A stretch of DNA of 53,290 nt from Shewanella sp. (GTDB taxonomy: Bacteria; Pseudomonadota; Gammaproteobacteria; Enterobacterales; Shewanellaceae), in the NCBI RefSeq assembly GCF_013214165.1, contig NZ_JABSSM010000032.1, positions 1 through 53,290 of the forward strand, written 5' to 3'. A program made the translations under genes and the position numbers. Of this stretch, positions 34,935-44,633 are shown piece by piece (positions within the stretch are counted from its first letter, which is position 1; every line of letters starts with the position of its first letter). The notes beneath the pieces were generated by a model. It was not told the DNA's origin. It made no database searches and saw only the letters and a list, made by a program, of their open reading frames with translations.

Positions 34935-37061
34935 ATGCAGAGTCAGATAGCAGAACTTTTTTTTATTGGTGACTGGAAGATAGATTGTAATAAAAACCTC
35001 GCCTTTCATGGAGAGCGAGAAGTTCGTATAGAACCCAAATCCATGATGATTTTACAATACCTGGTGAGTCAGCAAGGAAAAGTGGTCACCAGAGACAAAT
35101 TATTTGAGCTATTTTGGCCAAACCAGGTAGTGACTGATGATGCTTTAAATCGAGTCATGTCTAATCTTCGACGTCTGCTAAACGATAATTCAAGCCAACC
35201 ACAGTTTATCGTGACGATTCGAAAAGTGGGATATAAGCTCGTTGCCCAAGTGACAGTCATCGCCACGCCGACCACCACCACTGACGAGGCATTAAATACA
35301 TCTTATCCACGTTTTTCAAAAGCAACGCGACAAGATAACAAGCGTAAATTTAGTTTATCTTTCAACATGAGTAAGCGACAAGATGGTTTCATCATTTTTC
35401 TTGTGACTGTCTTGATTGGACTCGCCATTGTCATAGTGTCTCCCCAGTTCCTGCTCCAAGGACAAACCCCCAACAATTATTTTACACGAATAACCTATGA
35501 CAAAGCAGACAACTTAATGCCTGATATGTCTAATGATGGCACTCGCATTCTTTATGTAAGCCAGTTAGATCAAGGGGAAGAAAAGTTAATGCTGCGATCC
35601 TTAGATAACACCTACGCGACCAATATCGGCGCAAGTGATACTAGGTATTTTTATCCTTCTTTTTCAAAAAACAATAATCAAATCGCAGTAATATCCAAGC
35701 ACAAACAGACTGACCAAATAACCATAGCACTGATAAATTTAGACAAGATCACTCCCAATAAAGCGCTTAAGCTTGACTCTATGAGCTTTGGTCTCGACTG
35801 GCACCCTGACAAGAATACACTCGTTTACACCCAAAGGCATATCGAACAAAACAATCATGGGATCTATATTTGGCAACCAGAGTTGGACAGACAAACATTG
35901 GTAACCACCTCGATAACGGGTGTCGATGATAGATTTCCAGTATTTTCTCCAGATGGACAACATATCGCATTCATCCGTTGTTTAGCCCCCACCGAAAAAG
36001 CCGTATTTATTACCGACTTGAAGGGAAATACCCAGCAAGTGTCTTCATTTGAAAGCGAAATATATAGCTTAGATTGGTTTGATTCAGACCATTTACTTAT
36101 TTCTACAAGGGATGGAATTAGCAAATATGACAAAAAAGGCAAGGGCATATTGTTGGAATCAAGCCTAAGATTTTCGGCATATTACGGTCTGAGATACAAT
36201 CAAGAAACCGGTTTACTGTTATTTAATCAAAAGTTTATTCGATATGAAGGACATCAGGTAGATTTAACAACATCTAAACGGAGCCGTTCATTAACAGTTT
36301 CACAATCCTCAGACACTGAAATGTCGATCAGTCCCAACGGCCACAGCTTTGTGTTTGTATCGAACCGAACTGGGAAAAAGCAATTATGGCATCGTTCAGG
36401 AAACGACATTAATCCTATTGCACAAACCGAATATCAGGATATTTACGATTTAAACTGGTCGCCAGATAGCACGCAAGTCGCCGCCGTCATTAAAAATAAT
36501 CATACCTATGGTCTTATGCATTATTCGTTAGCATCACAAACAGTGACTGTGCATTGGCAATCGAGTCGCCCGATCCACTTTATTGGTTGGAATACTGATC
36601 AGACACTACTTTTTTCTCAACTCACAGAACAGCCCTTCAAACGATTATGGCAACTCAAGCAATTAACCCTAACGGACAGTCGGGTAGCCGACATATCCAA
36701 CTTTGATATGTATCAAGCCAGATTGGTCGATGAGTCTCAACACATTGTCTTTATGAACTCATCGAAAAGTGGACTTTGGTTATGGAACTGGCAAGAAAAA
36801 CCCGAGAAAGTGTTGCACTCTAGCCAACTTTCACTCGAGCGTAATTGGGATATCTCGGCGGATGCGGTATGGGGAGTGGACCTAGAGGGTGATATTTTCC
36901 GGCACGATTTCAAGAGTGGCGAAACAGAAATAAAACAACAGGGAACAAAATTCGCTCACCAATTTCGCCCTCAAAAGCGAATTTACGGGCTATCAGCCAC
37001 TAAGAATGTCCATTCGAGTAGCGATCTTTGGTTTCTTCACTTAGCGGAAAATAACCACTAG
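34935..37061 (+). CDS. ToxR/CadC-like membrane transcription regulator with propeller domain
   Basis: The 708-residue protein has an N-terminal OmpR-type winged helix (about 8-105: KSMMILQYLVSQQGKVVTRD, LFELFWPNQVVTDDALNRVM and ..VGYKLVA), a single span at about 155-178 (FIIFLVTVLIGLAIVIV), and a large periplasmic domain with TolB/WD40-like repeats (LMPDMSNDGTRILYVS, FPVFSPDGQHIAFI, MSISPNGHSFVFVSN, DLNWSPDSTQVAAV). This layout suggests a sensor that binds DNA directly from the membrane. Targets are unknown; the neighbouring secreted protein and phosphatase are candidates. Its stop overlaps the convergent gene's stop in the sequence CTAG. Confidence 0.88.
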   Translation: MQSQIAELFFIGDWKIDCNKNLAFHGEREVRIEPKSMMILQYLVSQQGKVVTRDKLFELFWPNQVVTDDALNRVMSNLRRLLNDNSSQPQFIVTIRKVGYKLVAQVTVIATPTTTTDEALNTSYPRFSKATRQDNKRKFSLSFNMSKRQDGFIIFLVTVLIGLAIVIVSPQFLLQGQTPNNYFTRITYDKADNLMPDMSNDGTRILYVSQLDQGEEKLMLRSLDNTYATNIGASDTRYFYPSFSKNNNQIAVISKHKQTDQITIALINLDKITPNKALKLDSMSFGLDWHPDKNTLVYTQRHIEQNNHGIYIWQPELDRQTLVTTSITGVDDRFPVFSPDGQHIAFIRCLAPTEKAVFITDLKGNTQQVSSFESEIYSLDWFDSDHLLISTRDGISKYDKKGKGILLESSLRFSAYYGLRYNQETGLLLFNQKFIRYEGHQVDLTTSKRSRSLTVSQSSDTEMSISPNGHSFVFVSNRTGKKQLWHRSGNDINPIAQTEYQDIYDLNWSPDSTQVAAVIKNNHTYGLMHYSLASQTVTVHWQSSRPIHFIGWNTDQTLLFSQLTEQPFKRLWQLKQLTLTDSRVADISNFDMYQARLVDESQHIVFMNSSKSGLWLWNWQEKPEKVLHSSQLSLERNWDISADAVWGVDLEGDIFRHDFKSGETEIKQQGTKFAHQFRPQKRIYGLSATKNVHSSSDLWFLHLAENNH

Positions 37062-37639
37062 TTAGCGGGTGTATCTGTCGAGACACTCAAATTCACCAGT
37101 GCTAAATCGAAACTAAGATCTGAACTAGTAGGACTGAGTTGATGTACCGACACCGCCAAGGTATTTTCGCCCTGAATTAGGTTAACGTTTTCCAAAGGCA
37201 CCTCGATCCAAACATGTTCAATCAGTGAGTTAGTCGCGAATTGACTGGCTCCACCGGCAGAGGAGAGGTTTACCTGATAGATTTTCACCCCATTTAGATA
37301 AACCCGCGCCCCATCATCGACTAACAGACGCAGTACCAGGTGACTCTTTATCGGTGCTTCGAGTTGAACAAACCTGGTTCTGAAGTATTGCACCGGATAT
37401 TTGTTGTCTTTATCCGCTCCATAATTCGTGACCGTATTCTCATCTTCTTCTCCATAGCCAAATTGAGCACGATTCATTGACCATTGGCTATCATCAAACT
37501 CAGCAAGATACCAAGACTTTGGCAACGCAGGCTCTCTATCATAGTAGCGCCATTGGCTACCGGGAGCGATAAGTTCAAATCCATGAGTTTGGGGACAAAT
37601 AGCGAGATAAAATATTATAAAAAGTAATTTTTTAATCAC
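37058..37639 (-). CDS. secreted jelly-roll (galactose-binding-like) protein
   Basis: The 193-residue protein has a signal peptide (about 1-20, ending QTHG) and one beta-sandwich domain of the kind found in secreted phosphatases and glycosidases: SQWRYYDREPALPKSWYLAE, QFGYGEEDENTVTNYG, YFRTRFV, LLVDDGARVYLNGVKIYQVN, and GENTLAVSVHQ. It probably binds a ligand or acts as an envelope accessory. The apparent start is GTG at 37639 with no clear ribosome binding site. It is divergent from the large metallophosphatase gene, whose product is also secreted. Confidence 0.75.
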   Translation of the reverse strand: MIKKLLFIIFYLAICPQTHGFELIAPGSQWRYYDREPALPKSWYLAEFDDSQWSMNRAQFGYGEEDENTVTNYGADKDNKYPVQYFRTRFVQLEAPIKSHLVLRLLVDDGARVYLNGVKIYQVNLSSAGGASQFATNSLIEHVWIEVPLENVNLIQGENTLAVSVHQLSPTSSDLSFDLALVNLSVSTDTPAN

Positions 37640-37770
37640 ACTTATTCGTTTTAACTTGAATTTAGCTATATCGGTTCACCTATTCAACCACATGATTAAA
37701 ATGCAGTTTAAACATCATTTTAGTGTCTGAAACATTACTACCAATACAATTGACGGTCAACAAGAGCCGA

Positions 37771-37810
37771 ACATCAGCTAACATCAGCCAATATCAGCTA
37801 ACATCAGCCA
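37771..37810. repeat. 10-bp tandem repeat, four copies
   Basis: ACATCAGCTA, ACATCAGCCA, ATATCAGCTA and ACATCAGCCA follow one another (also readable as a 20-bp unit twice). It lies in the shared upstream region of two divergent secreted-protein genes. The period is close to one DNA helical turn, so it could present four sites on one face. Confidence 0.8.
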
Positions 37811-37911
37811 ATTTGACTGTTATTCACGACTTAAAAGTAGGTTAATGAGTGTCGAGTGCTTCGCGGAATATCGATTAAGTTGTGCGTTATCCCTACGTAA
37901 CGAAAGGCATA

Positions 37912-37944
37912 AAAAAAGTGTTGAGATGTCATTCACACTTTTTT
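37912..37944. terminator. terminator-like hairpin in the metallophosphatase leader
   Basis: AAAAAAGTGT pairs with ACACTTTTTT over a 13-nt loop, 47 bases before the GTG start of the phosphatase gene. A T run follows on the plus strand. With no plus-strand gene just upstream, it could be a transcription attenuator for the phosphatase or insulate divergent transcription. Confidence 0.5.
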
Positions 37945-37991
37945 AACAGCAAGAAATAAAATGCATGCCTTAATAAATCAGGAGGATTATC

Positions 37992-40550
37992 GTGATACGT
38001 AATAATTTAGTAAAAGTGATGAGCTTATTAATATTGGGCTTAAGTTCCATTTCAAGCCAGGCTAGCGAAATAATTCGGGGGCCTTACATTCAACTCGGCA
38101 CAGAATCAAGCATGATCATTCGTTGGAATACGGATACCCCCACCAATAGCCGGATAAAATATGGCACCCAATTAAATGAATTGGACCAAATACACGACAA
38201 CTCGGCGTTAACCCACTCTCATGAAATTAGGTTAACTAATTTATCCCCATTAACCCGATATTATTATTCAGTGGGCAGTAGCACTGCCACCTTAGCAGGC
38301 AATGATGCGGACACGTTTTTTGAAACCTCACCGAAAACTGGCACAGCAACACCGACGCGAATATGGATCTTAGGTGATCCTGGAAGAGCGGGGGTCGATC
38401 CGACACTCGTCGGCCAAAAAATAGTACGAGATGGCTATTATCAATTCAGTAAAGGGGCATACACAGATTTTTGGTTGATGCTGGGTGATAATGCGTATAG
38501 CGACGGCACTATCGAAGAGTACCAGAATGCGGTATTTAACCAGTACCCCAAACTACTCAAGCAGTCGCCTTTTTGGCCTGTGATGGGAAATCATGACAAT
38601 CGTACCGCCAAAGTAGAAACCGGCACTGGAGGCTATTACGATCTCTTCAGTATGCCCAAGAATGGCGAAGCTGGGGGAGTCCCATCGACTCAAGAAGCGT
38701 ATTTCTCTTTTGATTATGGCAACATTCATGTCGTCGTCCTTAATTCCAGTGACGAAGAACATTACGAACTATCCGGCGCCATGGATGAATGGTTAAAAGA
38801 CGACTTAGACACCAGTGACGCAGAGTGGCTGATTGCCGTTTTTCATCATCCGGTCTACGGCAAGAGCGGCCATGATTCCGACACCGAAACTAATATGATC
38901 AGGATGAGGCAGAATTTTGTGCCCATTCTAGAGGATTACGGAGTCGATTTGGTGATGACCGGCCACAATCACTTCTATACCCGTTCAACCTTGATCGACG
39001 GTCATTACGGCATGTCCGATACGTTCGAATCGGATAAGCATCATATCAATATGGGTGACGGACGCTTAGATGGTGACGGCGCTTATACCAAAACGGGTGC
39101 CACAGCCAATTCAGGGACTGTCTATATTACCCATGGTGCAGGTGAAGGCGCTGGTACAGGTTACGCCAGACGGGTCACCGATGAAGAGATTGCCTCAGGT
39201 AAGCGTCATCCAACCGACTTTATGTATGGCGGGAGAGGGTCTATGGTGTTGGAGATCAACGGTAAAAGCCTCACCATGAACGTGATTGGCCCTATGGGGG
39301 CTCTGGTTGATTACTTCAGCATCAATCACACCGGCGATGATGATCAACAAAACAAAAAGCCTAACGCGCATGCTAATGGCCCTTATGCGGCCGAGGTGGG
39401 TGAGGACATCATTTTTAACAGTACAGGTTCAAATGATCCAGACGGCAATATTGCCAGCTATAGCTGGTACTTTGGCGAAGGTGACTCCAGTAACTTACCC
39501 AATCCAAGTCACAGTTACACGACTGCTGGCGAGTATACGGCCACGCTGACGGTCACCGACAACAAGGGTGCTACAGACTCTATTCAAGTCGCGGTATCGA
39601 TTGTCGGCGGCGAGGACTTTGTCCTCGAGAAAGGCGTTCAAAAATCGACTTCTGGTCAACAAAAAGAAGAGCTTCAGTTTATTTTCGAGGTCCCCGTAGA
39701 CGCTATGTCTGTGACTGTCACTATCGCCAATGGCACTGGGGATGCGGATCTCTATGTGCGTTTTGGTGAGCAAGCTAGCGTAACTGACTATGATTGTCGC
39801 CCCTACAAAGGCGGTAACAATGAGCAGTGTAAATTTACGCCGGCGAAAACGGGCAGCTATTACGTCATGCTAAGAGGCTATAACGATTTTAGCGAGGTGC
39901 AATTGACGGCGGATTATCTACTTGATGGTAATGAATCTCCATCGGCCGACGCCAATGGCCCTTATCACGCCACAGTCGACAGTGACATTATCTTTAGCAG
40001 TGATGGTTCCTTTGACCCCGATGGCAGCCTAAGTGCTTATTCATGGGATTTTGGTGACGGCAATCGAAGTCAACAAGCCAACCCGGCTCATTCCTATGGC
40101 TCAGAAGGAGATTATACCGCCTCATTAACCGTGACTGATGCACAAGGAAAAACCAGTCAGGATTCTGCTAATGTAACAATATCCAATGTTGTCGACGCGT
40201 GTGCCAATGGCGATGTGGCGTTCAATGGCGGCAGAGTGTTTGCTGGCGCTGCTTACTGCTTACAAACCACGTCAAGCGATAAGCAAATTCAATTGGCTCA
40301 CTTTGTCAACGACGAAGATGCTGGCAAGGTACTTGAAATAAGGCTGAAATACGGCTCCGGTAATGCGGATCTATTGCATCGTTTCGAGCAAAGGCCTAAA
40401 GAGAGCACTTGGGATCATCGCTCACAGGGAGACACCAATGAGGAGTTAATCTTAGTGCCATCAGTGTCGGAGGGCTGGCACTATATACATGTGAAGGCCA
40501 AAACTGAATTCTCAGGTGCGACGCTTTCACTTGGCTATCGGGAAGACTAG
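37992..40550 (+). CDS. secreted metallophosphatase with PKD and PPC domains
   Basis: This 852-residue exported enzyme has a signal peptide (about 1-25), an N-terminal Fn3-like domain (about 27-110), a calcineurin-type phosphatase core (about 120-345) with GDPGRAG, GDNAYSDG, GNHDN, FHHPVYG and GHNHFY metal-binding motifs, PKD domain 1 (about 456-537), a PPC-like domain (about 545-640), PKD domain 2 (about 648-735) and a last PPC-like domain (about 740-852). This matches purple-acid-phosphatase-like enzymes secreted to scavenge phosphate; the PKD/PPC parts probably aid binding or secretion. The start is GTG with GGAGG 6 bases upstream. Confidence 0.9.
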   Translation: MIRNNLVKVMSLLILGLSSISSQASEIIRGPYIQLGTESSMIIRWNTDTPTNSRIKYGTQLNELDQIHDNSALTHSHEIRLTNLSPLTRYYYSVGSSTATLAGNDADTFFETSPKTGTATPTRIWILGDPGRAGVDPTLVGQKIVRDGYYQFSKGAYTDFWLMLGDNAYSDGTIEEYQNAVFNQYPKLLKQSPFWPVMGNHDNRTAKVETGTGGYYDLFSMPKNGEAGGVPSTQEAYFSFDYGNIHVVVLNSSDEEHYELSGAMDEWLKDDLDTSDAEWLIAVFHHPVYGKSGHDSDTETNMIRMRQNFVPILEDYGVDLVMTGHNHFYTRSTLIDGHYGMSDTFESDKHHINMGDGRLDGDGAYTKTGATANSGTVYITHGAGEGAGTGYARRVTDEEIASGKRHPTDFMYGGRGSMVLEINGKSLTMNVIGPMGALVDYFSINHTGDDDQQNKKPNAHANGPYAAEVGEDIIFNSTGSNDPDGNIASYSWYFGEGDSSNLPNPSHSYTTAGEYTATLTVTDNKGATDSIQVAVSIVGGEDFVLEKGVQKSTSGQQKEELQFIFEVPVDAMSVTVTIANGTGDADLYVRFGEQASVTDYDCRPYKGGNNEQCKFTPAKTGSYYVMLRGYNDFSEVQLTADYLLDGNESPSADANGPYHATVDSDIIFSSDGSFDPDGSLSAYSWDFGDGNRSQQANPAHSYGSEGDYTASLTVTDAQGKTSQDSANVTISNVVDACANGDVAFNGGRVFAGAAYCLQTTSSDKQIQLAHFVNDEDAGKVLEIRLKYGSGNADLLHRFEQRPKESTWDHRSQGDTNEELILVPSVSEGWHYIHVKAKTEFSGATLSLGYRED

Positions 40551-40610
40551 CGCTCAACACTGTGATGTCGCCCAAGGCAGTACTGGCGAGTATCAAGATA
40601 TGAGGCATGG

Positions 40611-40648
40611 ATTTCAAGGAGACAGCTAGTGTTCAGTCTCCTTGAAAT
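40611..40648. terminator. hairpin between convergent phosphatase and AtoE genes
   Basis: A perfect 13-bp stem (ATTTCAAGGAGAC with its complement) and a 12-nt loop lie between the two stops (40550 and 40667). T runs are short, so efficiency is uncertain, but position fits a bidirectional terminator. Confidence 0.6.
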
Positions 40649-40666
40649 CTCGTCGTTCAACACTTT

Positions 40667-41986
40667 CTAAAACCAGCTCAAGCCGATGCTGATGATAACC
40701 CCTGTGATGATCAGCTGCACTAGGCAGAAGCCCATGATGTCACGGGCTTTCAGACCTGCGATGGCCAATACCGGCAGGGCCCAGAATGGTTGAATAAGGT
40801 TAGTCCAGGCATCTCCCCAAGCCACAGCCATCGCGACTCTGGCGACATCAGCCCCCAAGGCTTCGGCTGCGGGTAACATAATCGGTGCCTGCACCGCCCA
40901 TTGACCTCCGCCAGAGGGGACGAAGATATTGACGATCCCGGCGCTGATAAAGCTAAGGAAAGGCAAACTCTCAGCACTGGCGATGGAGACAAAACCCTCG
41001 GAGATACTCTGCGCCAAGCCAGATTGCATCATCACGGCCATGATCCCCGCATAGAATGGGAACTGGATAACGATACCGGCTCCCCCCTTGATGGCTTCGT
41101 TCAGGCTGTTGAGCAAGCTACGTGGGGTTTGGTGCAATATAATCGCCACAAATAGGAATAAAAAATTGACTAAATTGAGGTTTAAGCTACCTGTGTTAAC
41201 CAAGAAGTAATAGGCCAAATACGCGAGCCCGGCACCGCCTATACTCCAGGCAAGCAAACGGCTGTTTTCTAATTTGTCGGCGGGACGATCTTGTGATTGC
41301 TTGTCGGCCACTCGCGCTTCGCTATCATCTAACTGATGCGGTTCGACATAGACGCTGTCTTTTTCTTCGGGCAGCATAAACCGGTTGACCAGGGGCATCA
41401 CCAGCAACAAGATTGCCAGTATGGTTAAGTTAAATCCGGCGAAGATGGTCTCACTGGTGGCAATTATCCCGATCTCTGCTTCGGAAAAATGGCCAGGGGT
41501 GGCTATGGTTAGCGGAATGGAACCTGCGAGTCCCCCATGCCAGACCACGAAGCCTGAATAAGCGCTGGCGACGAGTAAGCGATAATCGACTCTTATTTTA
41601 CGGGCCAAGGCTTTAGCAAATAACGCGCCGACCACGAGACCAAAGCCCCAGTTTATCCAGCTGGCAACGAGTGAGACGACTGTGATTAAAACGATAGCCT
41701 GGGGGGCAGACTTGGCGAATCCGGCCAGGCGATCGAGTAACTTTTTCACCGGAGGAGAGCTGGCTAGCATAAAACCAGTGACGAGAACCAACAGCATCTG
41801 CATCGAAAAACTCAACAATGACCAGAAGCCAGCGCCCCAGTAATTGATGACCTCGAGTGGGGTTTGTTGCTCGACTATCACAGCCGCTAACAATACCACT
41901 AAGGAGAGCAGTAATACGAAAATATACGGATCGGGTAAGTAACGGTCGACGAGTTTTACTAGTGGTTTAGCGGCTTTAGCTAGCAT
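40667..41986 (-). CDS. atoE: short-chain fatty acid transporter, AtoE family
   Basis: The 439-residue inner-membrane protein has about ten or more spans and the AtoE pattern: LVDRYLPDPYIFVLLLSLVV, INYWGAGFWSLLSFSMQM, NWGFGLVVGALFAK, YSGFVVWHGGLAGSIPLTIA and FVPSGGGQWAVQAPI. Relatives import short-chain fatty acids such as butyrate and acetoacetate. AGGGAAA precedes the ATG. It is downstream of the porin gene but separated from it by a terminator, so it is probably its own unit. Confidence 0.88.
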   Translation of the reverse strand: MLAKAAKPLVKLVDRYLPDPYIFVLLLSLVVLLAAVIVEQQTPLEVINYWGAGFWSLLSFSMQMLLVLVTGFMLASSPPVKKLLDRLAGFAKSAPQAIVLITVVSLVASWINWGFGLVVGALFAKALARKIRVDYRLLVASAYSGFVVWHGGLAGSIPLTIATPGHFSEAEIGIIATSETIFAGFNLTILAILLLVMPLVNRFMLPEEKDSVYVEPHQLDDSEARVADKQSQDRPADKLENSRLLAWSIGGAGLAYLAYYFLVNTGSLNLNLVNFLFLFVAIILHQTPRSLLNSLNEAIKGGAGIVIQFPFYAGIMAVMMQSGLAQSISEGFVSIASAESLPFLSFISAGIVNIFVPSGGGQWAVQAPIMLPAAEALGADVARVAMAVAWGDAWTNLIQPFWALPVLAIAGLKARDIMGFCLVQLIITGVIISIGLSWF

Positions 41987-42090
41987 AGGTTTCCCTAGTG
42001 TGTTTTTTGCCAGACTAGCAGATTTCTACCGCAAGAGTACACCAGCAAGCCGCATATGAACGCGCCAACCTAGCCAAATATGCCTGATAA

Positions 42091-42115
42091 AAAAACCACC
42101 GAGATGGCGGTTTTT
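42091..42115 (-). terminator. terminator of the TorF-type porin gene
   Basis: AAAAACC-A-CC pairs with GG-C-GGTTTTT (42091-42115, 5-nt loop, one mismatch) with T runs on both strands, 50 bases past the porin stop. Confidence 0.75.
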
Positions 42116-42165
42116 AGCTTATAGAGCCGGACGATAACCCGGCCTGACGTCTGTGATTATACTAA

Positions 42166-42879
42166 TTAGAAGCCATAGCTGGCGGTGAACAATAGCGTGC
42201 CATCACTTTGCCATGGCCCATCCTTGATGATATTGATATCACTCAAGTTGGTATCTAGCCAAGCAAGGGATAATCCAACACCGGCTAGCTCTGTCGAGAC
42301 GCCGATAGAGTAATCTAGGTAGTCTTCCCCCCAGTCCAGTTCGGACCCATCACCATAGTTATAGCCAAGGTGAGCATCTAGACTCCAATTTTCGGCAATC
42401 TCATAGGAGTAGTTAAGCTCCGAGTAGTGCTGTGACACATCAAAATTAGCGTAGTCGTTGGTGTACCATTGTGCGAGGTGAAAACCAGCAAAGTAGAGGC
42501 CGACATTCGCCTCTAAGAAACGAGAACTCTCATCTTGTCCTGGATAGGTGTAGTAACTCAGTGCGACATCGTACTCAAGCTCGTCACTTAGCGCCCCGAA
42601 ATAGCCAACATAGAGGTCTATCTCTACATCTGAGTCATAGCTTTCTCTATCAACGTTACTGCCCCAGATACCGGCAAAGAATCCATTATCGGCACTGTAA
42701 TTGAGCCCAGCCTGAACCGCGACCTCCCCCGCCGTTTGCGATATTCCGCGCAGACGATAGTCGTTGGTCACGCTGACCTCACCGGTGATTTCGGCTTGGA
42801 CCAGAGGCGTGATGAGTGCACCAGCTAAGCTGAGGCCGAGAAGTTGCGCAATTCGTTTATTGGTTAATTTTTTATGCAC
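42166..42879 (-). CDS. TorF-family putative porin
   Basis: The 237-residue outer-membrane protein has a signal peptide (cut after PLVQA, about residue 29). Strand-rich sequence follows: EVSVTNDYRLRGISQTAGEV, GFFAGIWGSNVD, EIDLYVGYFG, DYSIGVSTEL, and an aromatic C terminus (ASYGF). The opening block is characteristic of the TorF/TIGR02001 family, whose transported substrate is unknown. The start is GTG at 42879 with GGAG about 9 bases upstream. It lies directly downstream of the GMC oxidoreductase gene and could import that pathway's substrate. Confidence 0.85.
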   Translation of the reverse strand: MHKKLTNKRIAQLLGLSLAGALITPLVQAEITGEVSVTNDYRLRGISQTAGEVAVQAGLNYSADNGFFAGIWGSNVDRESYDSDVEIDLYVGYFGALSDELEYDVALSYYTYPGQDESSRFLEANVGLYFAGFHLAQWYTNDYANFDVSQHYSELNYSYEIAENWSLDAHLGYNYGDGSELDWGEDYLDYSIGVSTELAGVGLSLAWLDTNLSDINIIKDGPWQSDGTLLFTASYGF

Positions 42880-42940
42880 GGGTGTTTCTCCGTTATATTT
42901 ATTGATAAAATATTGCTATTCAAACAACTTTTATTCGCCA

Positions 42941-44629
42941 TCAATCCAGGTTTACCTGACGTAGAGGAGCCGAGGTACGTTGCTGCGTTTCCCAATCTTC
43001 AGCCAGACCGATAGCGACACTCAGGGGCGACAACAAGGGCTTATCTCTAACGAGATCCGCGGCGCGTTCCGCCAACATAATGGTTGGGGCGTTGAGGTTG
43101 CCATTAGGCTCGGTAGGAAATACCGAAGAATCTATGACCCTCAGGCCGTCGATGCCATGCACCCTAAGCACTGAATCGACCACTGCCATCGCATCCTCAC
43201 CCATCTTGCAACTACCACAGGGGTGATAGGTACTCTCAAGGTTTTCACGCACAAACGCATCGATTTCCTCATCGGTACGCACATCGGCACCGGGAGAAAT
43301 CTCCCCATCGACGTAATCATCCATAGCCGGCTGGGCAATGATCTCTCGAGTTAAACGCACACACTTACGAAACCCTTCTCGATCGTCTTCATGCTGAAGG
43401 TAATTGAACTGGATCGACGGGTGGGTTTCTGGATCCGTAGAAACCGCACGCACCCAACCACGGCTTTTGGGCTTGTTGGGCCCGGTCAGGATCATAAAAC
43501 CGTGTCCTTTCACCGGTGAATGCCCGTCGTAACGTACAGCAGCAGGCAAGAAGTGATACTGGATATCAGGCCACTTGAGTCCAGCTTTAGAACGAATAAA
43601 GCCACATGACTCAAAATGGTTAGTCGCGCCTAATCCGTCTTTAAACAACAACCAGCGCGCCCCAATCAGCCCCTTACTGACCAGATCCATCTTACTATTT
43701 AAGGTGATCGGCTGTTTGCAGTGGAATTGAATATACACCTCGGCATGATCCTGTAGGTTTTCGCCTACACCGGCCAGCGGATGCAAGACCTCAATGCCCG
43801 CCTTCTCTAGCACCTCGACCGGGCCTATGCCCGATAGCTGCAAGAGGTGAGGCGAGCCAATCGGTCCAGCCGACAACAACACCTCTTTATTACAATGCAC
43901 AGTCCGGGTCTTACCTCCACGAGAGAAAACCACACCGATAGCACGCTTCCCCTCAAGAATGACTCTTCGTGTCATCGCCTTGGTGACAACTTCAAGATTA
44001 GGACGCTGCATCGCCGGACGCAGATAAGCATTCGCCGTTGACCAGCGCACCCCATCTTTCACTGTCATATGCATAGGACCAAAACCTTCCTGCATATAGC
44101 CATTACAATCCTTGGTCCTCATGTAACCCGCCTGCTCACCGGCATCGACGAAGGCGCCATACAAGGGATTGGCCATCTGATTACCATTATTGGTCGCCAG
44201 AGGGCCTGAATCACCACGGTAATCATCACCGCCATATTGATAGGTTTCGGCTTTTTTAAAATAGGGCAGGCAATGCTTATAGCCCCAGTTGTTCGCACCT
44301 AGACCTTGCCATTCATCGAAATCACATGCATGACCTCGAATATAGACCAGACCGTTGATGGATGAAGAACCACCCAATACCTTGCCTCGAGGACAATGTA
44401 TTCGTCTGCCATCTAGACCCGGCTCCGGGTCGGTCTCATATCTCCAATTGTACTTCTTGGTATTCATGGGGATCGAGAAGGCCGAAGGCATCTGGATAAT
44501 CACACTTCGATCGCTGCCGCCGCATTCGAGTAACAGCACAGAGACCTCGGGGTCTTCGGTTAGTCGGTTCGCTAGCACGCAGCCAGCAGACCCTGCCCCG
44601 ACGATGATGTAGTCGTAGGTTTGATTCAT
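42941..44629 (-). CDS. GMC oxidoreductase, choline dehydrogenase-like
   Basis: The FAD-dependent alcohol oxidoreductase has 562 residues. Landmarks are the dinucleotide motif [18 protein letters not shown], the GMC signature [39 protein letters not shown], and the catalytic His in [12 protein letters not shown] with the second His/Asn in [19 protein letters not shown]. It is close to BetA, which oxidises choline to betaine aldehyde, but the neighbouring transporter is NCS1 rather than a choline (BCCT) carrier, so the alcohol is uncertain. The ATG is 4 bases after the NCS1 stop and has AAGGAAT upstream, indicating translational coupling. Confidence 0.9.
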   Translation of the reverse strand: MNQTYDYIIVGAGSAGCVLANRLTEDPEVSVLLLECGGSDRSVIIQMPSAFSIPMNTKKYNWRYETDPEPGLDGRRIHCPRGKVLGGSSSINGLVYIRGHACDFDEWQGLGANNWGYKHCLPYFKKAETYQYGGDDYRGDSGPLATNNGNQMANPLYGAFVDAGEQAGYMRTKDCNGYMQEGFGPMHMTVKDGVRWSTANAYLRPAMQRPNLEVVTKAMTRRVILEGKRAIGVVFSRGGKTRTVHCNKEVLLSAGPIGSPHLLQLSGIGPVEVLEKAGIEVLHPLAGVGENLQDHAEVYIQFHCKQPITLNSKMDLVSKGLIGARWLLFKDGLGATNHFESCGFIRSKAGLKWPDIQYHFLPAAVRYDGHSPVKGHGFMILTGPNKPKSRGWVRAVSTDPETHPSIQFNYLQHEDDREGFRKCVRLTREIIAQPAMDDYVDGEISPGADVRTDEEIDAFVRENLESTYHPCGSCKMGEDAMAVVDSVLRVHGIDGLRVIDSSVFPTEPNGNLNAPTIMLAERAADLVRDKPLLSPLSVAIGLAEDWETQQRTSAPLRQVNLD

Positions 44630-44633
44630 TATT

